Of a DNA stretch of 5,180 bases, positions 1 through 5,180 are shown piece by piece. The translations under genes were made by a program, and so were the position numbers. Positions within the stretch are counted from its first letter, which is position 1, and the number at the start of each line of letters is the position of its first letter. Origin of the DNA: Paracoccus sp. (in: a-proteobacteria) (GTDB lineage: Bacteria > Pseudomonadota > Alphaproteobacteria > Rhodobacterales > Rhodobacteraceae); assembly GCA_018056045.1 (NCBI GenBank), contig JAGPGI010000227.1:1-5180 (forward strand). The letters are read 5' to 3'. Under the pieces are notes generated by a model that saw only the letters and a program-made list of their open reading frames with translations, did no database searches and was not told the origin of the DNA.

Positions 1-391
1 GCTCGGCGGATTTATCGCGGGATTCGTCGCCAAAGATATGCGGATGGCGGTCGATCATCTTGGTCGAGATGTTCTCGACCACGTCGGCGAAACCGAACAT
101 CCCCGCCTCATCCGCCATCTGGGCATGAAAAACCACCTGCAGCAGCAGATCGCCCAACTCTCCCGGCAATTCGCCCCAGGCCTTGCGGGTGATGGCGTCG
201 GCGACCTCATGAGCCTCTTCGATCGTATAGGGGGCGATGGTGGCGAAATCCTGTTCGATATCCCAGGGACAGCCGGTTTTCGGGTCGCGAAGCGCCGCCA
301 TGATCGCGAGCAGCCGGGGAATGCCGGTCTGATCCGCCCCTGCCGTGGCCACAAGCGCCGGATGCGCCGCCGCTGCCTTGTCCCGAGCCAT
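1..391 (-). CDS. mazG: MazG, nucleoside triphosphate pyrophosphohydrolase (N-terminal part, cut by window edge)
   Basis: MazG hydrolyses (d)NTPs to the monophosphate and pyrophosphate, a cytoplasmic nucleotide-pool house-cleaning activity. The 130 residues visible carry the first MazG domain. RDPKTGCPWDIEQ (about 35-47) and FATIAPYTIEEAHEV (49-63) closely match the E. coli MazG N-terminus as I remember it. The Mg-binding ExxE...ExxD signature is intact: E59 and E62, then E78 and D81 in GELPGELGDLLLQVVFHAQM. The DRHPHIFGD segment follows at about 114-122, and the C-terminal domain lies beyond the left edge. The chosen ATG is at 391-389 on the minus strand, with GGGGG at 401-397 about 5 nt upstream. 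This start leaves roughly 20 Ala-rich residues before the conserved part, so a later start (GTG codon 14) is possible. The gene is divergent from the sec operon. Identity is secure from sequence; the exact start is less so. Confidence 0.95.
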   Translation of the reverse strand, partial: MARDKAAAAHPALVATAGADQTGIPRLLAIMAALRDPKTGCPWDIEQDFATIAPYTIEEAHEVADAITRKAWGELPGELGDLLLQVVFHAQMADEAGMFGFADVVENISTKMIDRHPHIFGDESRDKSAE

Positions 392-493
392 GCCAGCCCC
401 CAATTCGTTCCCCGTTGGCCCTGACCTGCCACAAGCGCGGGATCATGTCCACGACAGGCCGCCCATATCGGCGCAAAGGGGCGGCGGCGTTTC

Positions 494-522
494 TTGCCAT
501 CCCCCCGCCTCGCGGATAGGGT
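494..522 (+). promoter_or_regulatory. Candidate sigma-70 promoter for the yajC-secDF-ccm operon
   Basis: In the mazG/yajC spacer, TTGCCA (494-499) matches the -35 consensus TTGACA at 5 of 6 positions. It is separated by 17 nt from TAGGGT (517-522). That -10 element matches TATAAT at only 3 of 6 positions, but these are the key first T, second A and last T. Transcription would begin near 529 and give an untranslated leader of about 50 nt before the yajC ATG. GC-rich alphaproteobacteria often have weak -10 matches, so this is a reasonable but unproven prediction made by eye. No comparably spaced pair was found for mazG on the other strand. Confidence 0.4.
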
Positions 523-536
523 GCGCGCCAACTCCG

Positions 537-552
537 CCGGGGGATCGCCCGG
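537..552 (+). other. Small GC-only stem-loop in the predicted yajC leader
   Basis: CCGGG (537-541) and CCCGG (548-552) can form a 5-bp G/C stem with a 6-nt loop. An alternative pairing uses CTCCG (532-536) with CGGAG (550-554). There is no T run after it, so it is not an intrinsic terminator. It sits about 26 nt upstream of the yajC start, inside the leader predicted from the candidate promoter. Stems this short are common in GC-rich DNA, so a function is speculative. Confidence 0.2.
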
Positions 553-566
553 AGAACCTTCAGCAC

Positions 567-570
567 AGGG
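567..570 (+). promoter_or_regulatory. Ribosome binding site that sets the yajC start
   Basis: AGGG at 567-570 lies 8 nt before the ATG at 579. The reading frame is open for a further 234 nt upstream, to an ATG at 345. This site, together with the family-typical N-terminus it precedes, is the reason to place the start at 579. Confidence 0.6.
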
Positions 571-578
571 ATCAACCC

Positions 579-911
579 ATGTTCGTGACCCCCGCCTATG
601 CTCAGGCCGCCGGAGGCGCCGGTGGCGCCGCAGGCCTTGCCTCCTTCCTGCCGCTGGTCCTGATCTTCGTGATCATGTATTTCCTGATGATCCGCCCGCA
701 GCAAAAGCGCATGAAGGAACATCGCGCCATGGTCGAGGCGCTGAAAAAGGGCGATGAGGTCGTGACCCAGGGCGGTCTGGTCGGCAAGATCACCGCCGTG
801 CGCGACAGCGAACTTGAGGTCGAGATCGCGCCGGGCGTCAAGGTCCGCGTCATCCGCTCGACCGTGACCGGACTGGTCAACCGCACCCAGCCCGTCGCCG
901 CCAACAGCTAA
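579..911 (+). CDS. yajC: YajC, Sec translocon accessory subunit
   Basis: YajC is a small inner-membrane protein that associates with SecD and SecF and, through them, with SecYEG and YidC. The 110-residue product has a short N-terminus (MFVTPAYAQA) and a Gly/Ala stretch. One transmembrane helix follows at about 22-38 (FLPLVLIFVIMYFLMI), ending in the family signature IRPQQKRMKEH (38-48). The cytoplasmic domain contains the conserved GDEVVTQGGLVGKI (58-71). Length agrees with the family, at about 110 residues. The start at 579 is preferred over the in-frame ATG at 345. The longer version would add about 78 Pro/Arg-rich residues, unlike any YajC I know, and would read antisense through mazG. AYAQA resembles a signal peptidase site, but no hydrophobic core precedes it, so cleavage is not expected. 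It is the first gene of the operon, 18 nt from secD. Confidence 0.97.
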   Translation: MFVTPAYAQAAGGAGGAAGLASFLPLVLIFVIMYFLMIRPQQKRMKEHRAMVEALKKGDEVVTQGGLVGKITAVRDSELEVEIAPGVKVRVIRSTVTGLVNRTQPVAANS

Positions 912-929
912 AAGGCCGCGTATTCCGCC

Positions 930-2594
930 ATGCTGGACATCCCTTTCTGGAAGCGTCTGCTGATCCTGGGACTCGTGGTCCTGGGATTGGTCTTCGCCGC
1001 GCCGAACCTGTTCTACAGCAGGGTCGAGCAGCATAACGACGCCATCTCTGCCGCCGAACGCAACGGGTTCGAAAGCCCCGAACAGGCCGAGGCGCGTGCC
1101 GGCTGGCCTGACTGGCTGCCCTCGGGGCTGGTCAATCTGGGCCTTGACCTGCGCGGCGGCGCCCATCTCCTGGGCGAGGTCCATGTTCAGGATGTCTACA
1201 AGGCGCGCATGGACGGGCTCTGGCCCGAACTGCGCGATGCGCTGGCGGCCGAGCGCGACACGGTCGGTGCCATCCGCCGCGTCAGCGCCCCCGAGGGCGA
1301 GTTGGCGGTCGAGATCGGCAACCCCGACCAGATGGCCCGCGCGGTCGAGATCGCGCGGAGCAAGGCAACCCCCGTCACCTCGCTGACCGGCGCGGGGCAG
1401 AGCGATCTGGATATCACCGCAAGCGGCAACCGGCTGCTGGTCAAGCTGTCGGATGCCGAGAAATCGGCTGCCGATGAGCGCACCGTGCAGCAGAGCCTCG
1501 AGATCATCCGCCGCCGAATCGACGAGGTCGGCACCCGCGAGCCGACGATCATGCGTCAGGGTCAGGATCGCATCCTGATCCAGGTGCCCGGCATCGGCTC
1601 GGCCGAGGAACTCAAGCAACTGATCGGCACGACGGCGAAGCTGACCTTCAACCCGGTCGTGGGCCGCACCACCGACGCCAATACCCGTCCCGGCACCGGC
1701 AATGTGATCCTGCCCTCGATGGATGAAGACGGGGTATTCTATGTCATCGAGGAAAAGGCCGTCGTCACCGGCGAGGACCTGACCGATGCCCGTCCGAGCT
1801 TTGACCAGAATGGCGAACCTTCGGTCGATTTCCGCTTCGGTCCCTCGGGGGCCAAGCGTTTCGGGGCCTATACCTCGGCCAATATCGGTCAGCCCTTTGC
1901 CATCGTTCTGGACAATCAGGTGATCTCGGCGCCGGTGATCCGGCAGGCGATCACCACCGGCTCGGGGCAGATCTCGGGCTCGATGAATATCGAGGAATCG
2001 ACCCGTCTGTCGGTTCTCTTGCGCGCTGGCGCGCTGCCGGCCGAGATGACTTTCCTTGAAGAGCGCACCATCGGCCCCGAACTGGGGCAGGATTCGATCG
2101 ATGCCGGGCGGTTGTCCTCGATCATCGCGACCGCCGCCGTGGTCGCCTATATGATCGCGAGCTACGGGCTTTTCGGGGTCTTCGCCTCGATTGCGGTGAT
2201 CGCGAACGTCATCCTGATCCTGTCGGTCATGTCGATGATCGGGGCCACGCTGACCCTGCCGGGCATCGCCGGGATCGTGCTGACCGTCGGCACCGCCGTG
2301 GACGCCAACGTCATCATCTATGAGCGCATCCGCGAGGAGCTGCGCAGCGGCAAGCGGGTGGTCAAGGCTATCGACGACGGCTTCAGCGAGGCGATGTCGG
2401 CGATCATCGACGCCAACGTGACCACCTTCATCTCGGCCATGGTGATGTTCTTTCTGGGCTCGGGCCCGGTCAAGGGCTTTGCCGTCACGCTGACCATCGG
2501 CATTGCGACCTCGGTCTTCACGGCCATCTATCTGACCCGGATGATGATCGTGCTGTGGCTGGAATGGCGCAAGCCCAAGCAACTGATTCTGTAA
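930..2594 (+). CDS. secD: SecD, protein translocase subunit
   Basis: SecD works with SecF as an RND-type, proton-driven motor. It pulls preproteins from SecYEG on the periplasmic side and helps recycle SecA. The 554-residue product has TM1 at about 8-26 and then a large periplasmic region. That region starts with the signature LGLDLRGGAHLL (70-81) and contains RRRIDEVGTREP (194-205), LIQVPGI (216-222), RAGALPAEM (365-373) and EERTIGPELG (377-386). Five further helices follow at about 393-412, 415-436, 443-463, 493-512 and 518-540. The TM4 motif AVDANVIIYERIREE (456-470) includes D458, the expected proton-relay aspartate. At 554 aa it is shorter than E. coli SecD (about 615) but normal for alphaproteobacteria. 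The start fits the family N-terminus (MLDIPFWKRL), although the only Shine-Dalgarno-like sequence, AAGG at 912-915, is a distant 14 nt away. Coupling to yajC translation is therefore likely. Confidence 0.98.
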   Translation: MLDIPFWKRLLILGLVVLGLVFAAPNLFYSRVEQHNDAISAAERNGFESPEQAEARAGWPDWLPSGLVNLGLDLRGGAHLLGEVHVQDVYKARMDGLWPELRDALAAERDTVGAIRRVSAPEGELAVEIGNPDQMARAVEIARSKATPVTSLTGAGQSDLDITASGNRLLVKLSDAEKSAADERTVQQSLEIIRRRIDEVGTREPTIMRQGQDRILIQVPGIGSAEELKQLIGTTAKLTFNPVVGRTTDANTRPGTGNVILPSMDEDGVFYVIEEKAVVTGEDLTDARPSFDQNGEPSVDFRFGPSGAKRFGAYTSANIGQPFAIVLDNQVISAPVIRQAITTGSGQISGSMNIEESTRLSVLLRAGALPAEMTFLEERTIGPELGQDSIDAGRLSSIIATAAVVAYMIASYGLFGVFASIAVIANVILILSVMSMIGATLTLPGIAGIVLTVGTAVDANVIIYERIREELRSGKRVVKAIDDGFSEAMSAIIDANVTTFISAMVMFFLGSGPVKGFAVTLTIGIATSVFTAIYLTRMMIVLWLEWRKPKQLIL

Positions 2595-2606
2595 GGGGAC
2601 AGGAAA

Positions 2607-3593
2607 ATGGCATTCCGTCTGAAGCTTGTTCCTGACGTCACGCATTTCAACTTCTTCCGCTGGCAATGGCTGACCTTCGGCATTTCGGCGGCGGCCATGG
2701 TGCTGTCGCTGGTGGCCGTGCTGGTGATGGGGTTGAATTTCGGCATCGACTTCAAGGGCGGCACCACCATCCGCACCGAAAGCTCGACCAATTTCGAGGT
2801 CGGCGATTACCGGCAGGCGCTGGACGGGCTGGGTCTGGCCGATGTCTCGATCACCGAGGTTTTCGACCCCAGCTTCGGCACTGAAAAGCATGTCGCGATG
2901 ATCCGCATCGGCACCCAAGACGAGACCGGCTCGGTCACGCCCGAGGAGCTGAACCGGATCGAGACGGCGCTGAAGGTCGCCGATCCGCAGGTCAGGTTCG
3001 CGGCGGTGGAATCGGTCGGTCCCAAGGTCTCGGGCGAGCTGATCATGACCGCGGTCTATGCGGTCGGCGCCGCGACCATCGCCATCATGTTCTATATCTG
3101 GCTGCGGTTCGAATGGCAGTTCGCGCTGGGGGCCGTGGTCTCGATCGCGCATGACGTTCTGTTGACCATCGGCATCTTCGCGATCCTGCAGCTGAAATTC
3201 GATCTCAGCACCATCGCGGCGCTGCTGACCACGCTGGGCTATTCGGTGAACGACACGGTGGTCGTGTTTGACCGTCTGCGCGAGAACCTGATCAAGTCCA
3301 AGACCGAGCCGCTGATCGACGTCATGAACCGCACCGTCAACGAGACCCTGTCGCGCACGGTGATGACGGCGATGACCACGGCGCTTGCGCTTGGCGCGAT
3401 GATGATCTTTGGCGGCGACGTGATCCGGGGCTTTGTCTTTGCCATGCTGTGGGGCGTCTTCGTGGGCGCTTATTCCACGGTCTATGTGGCCAAGAACATC
3501 GTGCTGTGGCTGGGCGTGAAGCGCGACTGGTCCAAGCCCGATCCCAAGGAAAAGCTGGACGAGATCCCCTCGGCTTTCCGGGAAGGTCCCTGA
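2607..3593 (+). CDS. secF: SecF, protein translocase subunit
   Basis: SecF is the partner of SecD in the proton-driven export complex of the inner membrane. The 328-residue product has TM1 at about 21-41, the signature GIDFKGGT (46-53) and a small periplasmic domain ending in VESVGPKVSGEL (134-145). TM2 is at about 146-166, and WLRFEWQFALGAVVSIAHD (165-183) leads into TM3 with D183. TM4 carries GYSVNDTVVVFDRLREN (211-227) with D216. NRTVNETLSRT (241-251) and two last helices (about 253-270 and 277-301) complete the fold. All expected RND acidic residues are present, and length is typical. A strong Shine-Dalgarno, AAGGGG (2593-2598), overlaps the secD stop codon and lies 8 nt before the ATG. 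This supports both the start and coupled synthesis with SecD. The stop codon shares one base with the next start. Confidence 0.98.
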   Translation: MAFRLKLVPDVTHFNFFRWQWLTFGISAAAMVLSLVAVLVMGLNFGIDFKGGTTIRTESSTNFEVGDYRQALDGLGLADVSITEVFDPSFGTEKHVAMIRIGTQDETGSVTPEELNRIETALKVADPQVRFAAVESVGPKVSGELIMTAVYAVGAATIAIMFYIWLRFEWQFALGAVVSIAHDVLLTIGIFAILQLKFDLSTIAALLTTLGYSVNDTVVVFDRLRENLIKSKTEPLIDVMNRTVNETLSRTVMTAMTTALALGAMMIFGGDVIRGFVFAMLWGVFVGAYSTVYVAKNIVLWLGVKRDWSKPDPKEKLDEIPSAFREGP

Positions 3594-3949
3594 TGCCGCA
3601 GATGGTGCCCAGCGAATTCCTGGGGGCCGTGCCGGTGGACGGCTACGGCCCCGGCTTCTTTCGCGTCGCGGGCATCGTCCATGACGGCCCGGTCATCGTG
3701 ACCCAGACCGGCGCGCGCCCCTGGGGCGGTCTCGAGGATATGGATGCGCTGCTGGCGCTGGCCGGTTCGATCGACGTGCTGTTTCTGGGACTTGGGGCGG
3801 ACATCGCCATTCCCCCGCGTGCGCTGATCGCCACGCTCGAGGATGCCGGCGTCATGACCGAGCCGATGAGCACCCCTTCGGCCGCGCGCAGCTATAACGT
3901 CACCCTTTCCGAAGGGCGGCGCGTGGCCTGCGCTTTGATCCCGCTATGA
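3593..3949 (+). CDS. Mth938-like domain protein (DUF498/NDUFAF3 family)
   Basis: This 118-residue soluble protein has no signal peptide and no membrane helix. It matches the Mth938-like family: [13 protein letters not shown] (15-27), [15 protein letters not shown] (30-44), a hydrophobic strand leading to LFLGLGAD (63-70), and the C-terminal signature [28 protein letters not shown] (90-117). The family includes human NDUFAF3, an assembly factor for respiratory complex I. The biochemical activity of the bacterial members is, to my knowledge, not established. The ATG at 3593 overlaps the secF TGA by one base and follows GGAAGG (3581-3586) at 6 nt, which supports it over an in-frame extension into secF. 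Its stop overlaps ccmA by 4 nt. The position between secF and ccmA suggests a role near membrane-protein insertion or respiratory-complex assembly. Family assignment is confident; function is inferred. Confidence 0.88.
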   Translation: MPQMVPSEFLGAVPVDGYGPGFFRVAGIVHDGPVIVTQTGARPWGGLEDMDALLALAGSIDVLFLGLGADIAIPPRALIATLEDAGVMTEPMSTPSAARSYNVTLSEGRRVACALIPL

Positions 3950-4587
3950 CCACCCGGCTCGCGGTGCGCGATCTGGCCGTCGCGCGCGGTGGTCTGCGCG
4001 CCGTCGAGGGGCTGTCCTTTTCACTGAGCGCCGGGCAGGCGCTGGTGCTGCGCGGCCCGAACGGTATCGGCAAGACCACGGTCCTGCGCACGCTCGCCGG
4101 GCTGCAACCCGCCGTTTCCGGCGAGGTCGAAGCCCCGGCGGAAAGTCTGGCCTATGCCGGCCATGCCGACGGGCTGAAATCGGCGCTGTCGGTGACCGAG
4201 AATCTGCGCTTCTGGTCGGATGTCTTTGGCGGTCCGGGGATTGATGCGGCGCTTGAGCGGATGAACCTGCGCGAGCTGGCCATGCGCCCCGCCCATGCGC
4301 TGTCGGCCGGGCAAAAGCGCCGGCTGGGTCTGGCGCGGCTGATGGTCACCGGCCGCCCGGTCTGGCTCTTGGACGAGCCGACCGTATCGCTGGACACGGC
4401 CTCGGTCGCGCTGTTCGCGGGCGTGCTGCGCGACCATCTGGTGCAGGGGGGCGCTGCGCTGATCGCCACCCATATCGACCTTGGCCTGCCCGAGGCCGAG
4501 ATCCTTGACCTGACGCCCTATCGCGCCGGGCCTGAGCGGCGCGACAGCGGCACGCGCCCCGCCGGTTTCAACGAGGCTTTCGCATGA
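3946..4587 (+). CDS. ccmA: CcmA, haem exporter ABC ATPase (cytochrome c maturation)
   Basis: CcmA is the cytoplasmic ATPase of the CcmABCD complex of System I cytochrome c biogenesis. Its ATP hydrolysis is needed to release haem-loaded CcmE for delivery to apocytochromes. The 213-residue product has Walker [10 protein letters not shown] (37-45), signature LSAGQ (119-123), Walker B VWLLDEP (139-145) with catalytic E144, D-loop SLD (148-150) and switch His H176 (IATH). The segment [19 protein letters not shown] (69-87) is CcmA-specific. A His (H73) stands where most ABC ATPases have the Q-loop Gln, which is normal for this family. Length matches the family at about 205-215 residues. The ATG overlaps the preceding stop as ATGA, and no Shine-Dalgarno is visible just upstream, so translation probably depends on ribosomes finishing the upstream gene. 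It is the expected partner of CcmB, encoded next. Confidence 0.97.
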   Translation: MTTRLAVRDLAVARGGLRAVEGLSFSLSAGQALVLRGPNGIGKTTVLRTLAGLQPAVSGEVEAPAESLAYAGHADGLKSALSVTENLRFWSDVFGGPGIDAALERMNLRELAMRPAHALSAGQKRRLGLARLMVTGRPVWLLDEPTVSLDTASVALFAGVLRDHLVQGGAALIATHIDLGLPEAEILDLTPYRAGPERRDSGTRPAGFNEAFA

Positions 4588-5180
4588 AGGCCCTGCTGAT
4601 GCGCGATCTGCGTCTTGCCACCCGCGCCGGTGGCGGCTTTGGCCTTGCGCTGGCGTTTTTCCTGATCGTCTGCACGCTGGTCCCCTTTGGCGTCGGCCCC
4701 GAGGGCGGCACGCTCTCGCGCATCGCGCCGGGCATCCTGTGGGTGGGGGCGCTGCTCGCCTGCCTTCTGTCGCTCGACCGCATCTTTGCGCTGGATTTCG
4801 AGGATGGCTCGCTGGACCTGCTGGCGACCGCGCCGCTGCCGCTTGAGGGCGCAGTCGCGATCAAGGCACTGGCGCATTGGCTGACCACCGGCCTGCCGCT
4901 GGTGATCTTTGCCCCCGTCTTGGGGGTGCTTTTGCACCTGCCGGGGCCGGCCTATCCGTGGCTGGTGGCCTCGCTCGCGCTGGGGACGCCCGCCTTGTCG
5001 ATGCTGGGCGCCTTTGGCGCCGCGGTGACGGTGGGGCTGCGGCGCGGGGGGCTTTTGATGTCGCTTCTGGTGCTGCCACTTTATGTGCCGACGCTGATTT
5101 TCGGGGCCGAGGCGGTGCGGCGCGGGGCCTCGGGCGCGGACCCGGTGACGCCCCTTGTGTTTCTGGCCGCGATCACGCTG
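4584..5180 (+). CDS. ccmB: CcmB, haem exporter ABC permease (cut by window edge)
   Basis: CcmB is the inner-membrane permease that pairs with CcmA in cytochrome c maturation. The visible 199 residues are open to the edge, and the family is about 220 long, so only about 20 are missing. Recognisable features are [16 protein letters not shown] (25-40), [23 protein letters not shown] (46-68), [17 protein letters not shown] (71-87), the hallmark [13 protein letters not shown] (94-106), and [17 protein letters not shown] (161-177). Helices fall at about 20-37, 47-66, 99-118, 127-150 and 157-176, with a sixth beginning near 188. The ATG forms a 4-nt ATGA overlap with the end of ccmA, and GAGG (4573-4576) precedes it by 7 nt. 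An internal ATG at codon 6 is a less likely start. ccmC and ccmD would be expected beyond the window. Confidence 0.96.
   Translation, partial: MKALLMRDLRLATRAGGGFGLALAFFLIVCTLVPFGVGPEGGTLSRIAPGILWVGALLACLLSLDRIFALDFEDGSLDLLATAPLPLEGAVAIKALAHWLTTGLPLVIFAPVLGVLLHLPGPAYPWLVASLALGTPALSMLGAFGAAVTVGLRRGGLLMSLLVLPLYVPTLIFGAEAVRRGASGADPVTPLVFLAAITL

Noticed and set aside
55..531. A 158-codon minus-strand frame overlapping mazG and the spacer.
   Set aside because: It is out of frame with the clear MazG homology and Arg/Pro-rich, with no family resemblance.
345..578. In-frame upstream extension of yajC to an ATG at 345, giving a 188-residue protein.
   Set aside because: The extra residues are Pro/Arg-rich, antisense to mazG and absent from the YajC family. 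The ATG at 579 has a ribosome binding site and the typical N-terminus, and the candidate promoter at 494-522 would not transcribe the extension.
494..757. A plus-strand frame beginning at a TTG in the yajC leader, considered as a possible regulatory leader peptide for secDF.
   Set aside because: It starts at the predicted -35 box, so it would not be transcribed from that promoter. It has no ribosome binding site and runs far into yajC out of frame. It lacks an arrest-peptide-like signal sequence.
207..3152. A 981-codon open reading frame on the minus strand, antisense to yajC, secD and most of secF.
   Set aside because: yajC, secD and secF happen to share one frame, and this antisense frame reads their codons exactly in reverse complement. 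Stops would require sense codons TTA, CTA or TCA, which these GC-rich genes avoid. The predicted protein is low-complexity and rich in His, Asp, Arg and Gly, with no recognisable domain. It is a codon-usage shadow.
3449..3592. In-frame N-terminal extension of the Mth938-type gene into secF.
   Set aside because: The extension is a shadow of the secF C-terminus. GGAAGG 6 nt before the ATG at 3593 and the family start fit the shorter form.
4021..4937. Several minus-strand frames of 100-150 codons antisense to ccmA and ccmB.
   Set aside because: They are Gln/Arg/Ala-rich shadows of genes with intact motifs on the plus strand; none resembles a known protein or has start signals.
1..5180. Search by eye for IS ends, CRISPR repeats, tRNA genes, phage or defence genes, and intrinsic terminators.
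   Set aside because: None seen. The window is fully explained by housekeeping genes with consistent codon usage, and no hairpin followed by a T run was found in the short spacers.

Overview
The window is ordinary, tightly packed chromosomal DNA from an alphaproteobacterium, most likely Rhodobacterales and Paracoccus/Rhodobacter-like. Three things point there: the GC-rich sequence with C/G-ending codons, the short alphaproteobacterial forms of YajC (starting MFVTPAYAQA) and SecD (554 aa), and the gene order yajC-secD-secF followed directly by an Mth938-type gene and ccmAB. The genus is an inference; no rRNA or other typing marker is present.

Layout. Bases 1-391 hold the N-terminal half of mazG on the minus strand, running off the left edge. 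Bases 392-578 are the divergent spacer between mazG and yajC. It holds one plausible plus-strand promoter and a small GC hairpin. From 579 to the right edge everything reads on the plus strand: yajC (579-911), secD (930-2594), secF (2607-3593), a small Mth938/NDUFAF3-family gene (3593-3949), ccmA (3946-4587) and ccmB (4584 to the edge, incomplete). Spacers are 18 and 12 nt, followed by overlaps of 1, 4 and 4 nt. There is no terminator-like sequence between any two of these genes, so one operon is the natural reading.

How the genes fit together. YajC, SecD and SecF form the accessory complex of the Sec translocon, which uses the proton-motive force to help proteins cross or enter the inner membrane. 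CcmA and CcmB are the ATPase and permease of the System I cytochrome c maturation machinery, which handles haem on the periplasmic side; apocytochromes c reach that side through Sec. The Mth938-type protein is related to the mitochondrial complex I assembly factor NDUFAF3. The operon therefore joins export, haem handling and possibly respiratory-complex assembly, all steps in building the respiratory chain. MazG, a nucleotide pyrophosphohydrolase, is transcribed away and is not obviously linked.

I found no mobile element, CRISPR array, RNA gene or previously undescribed system. The least understood item is the Mth938-type gene. All intergenic stretches are shorter than 300 bases.
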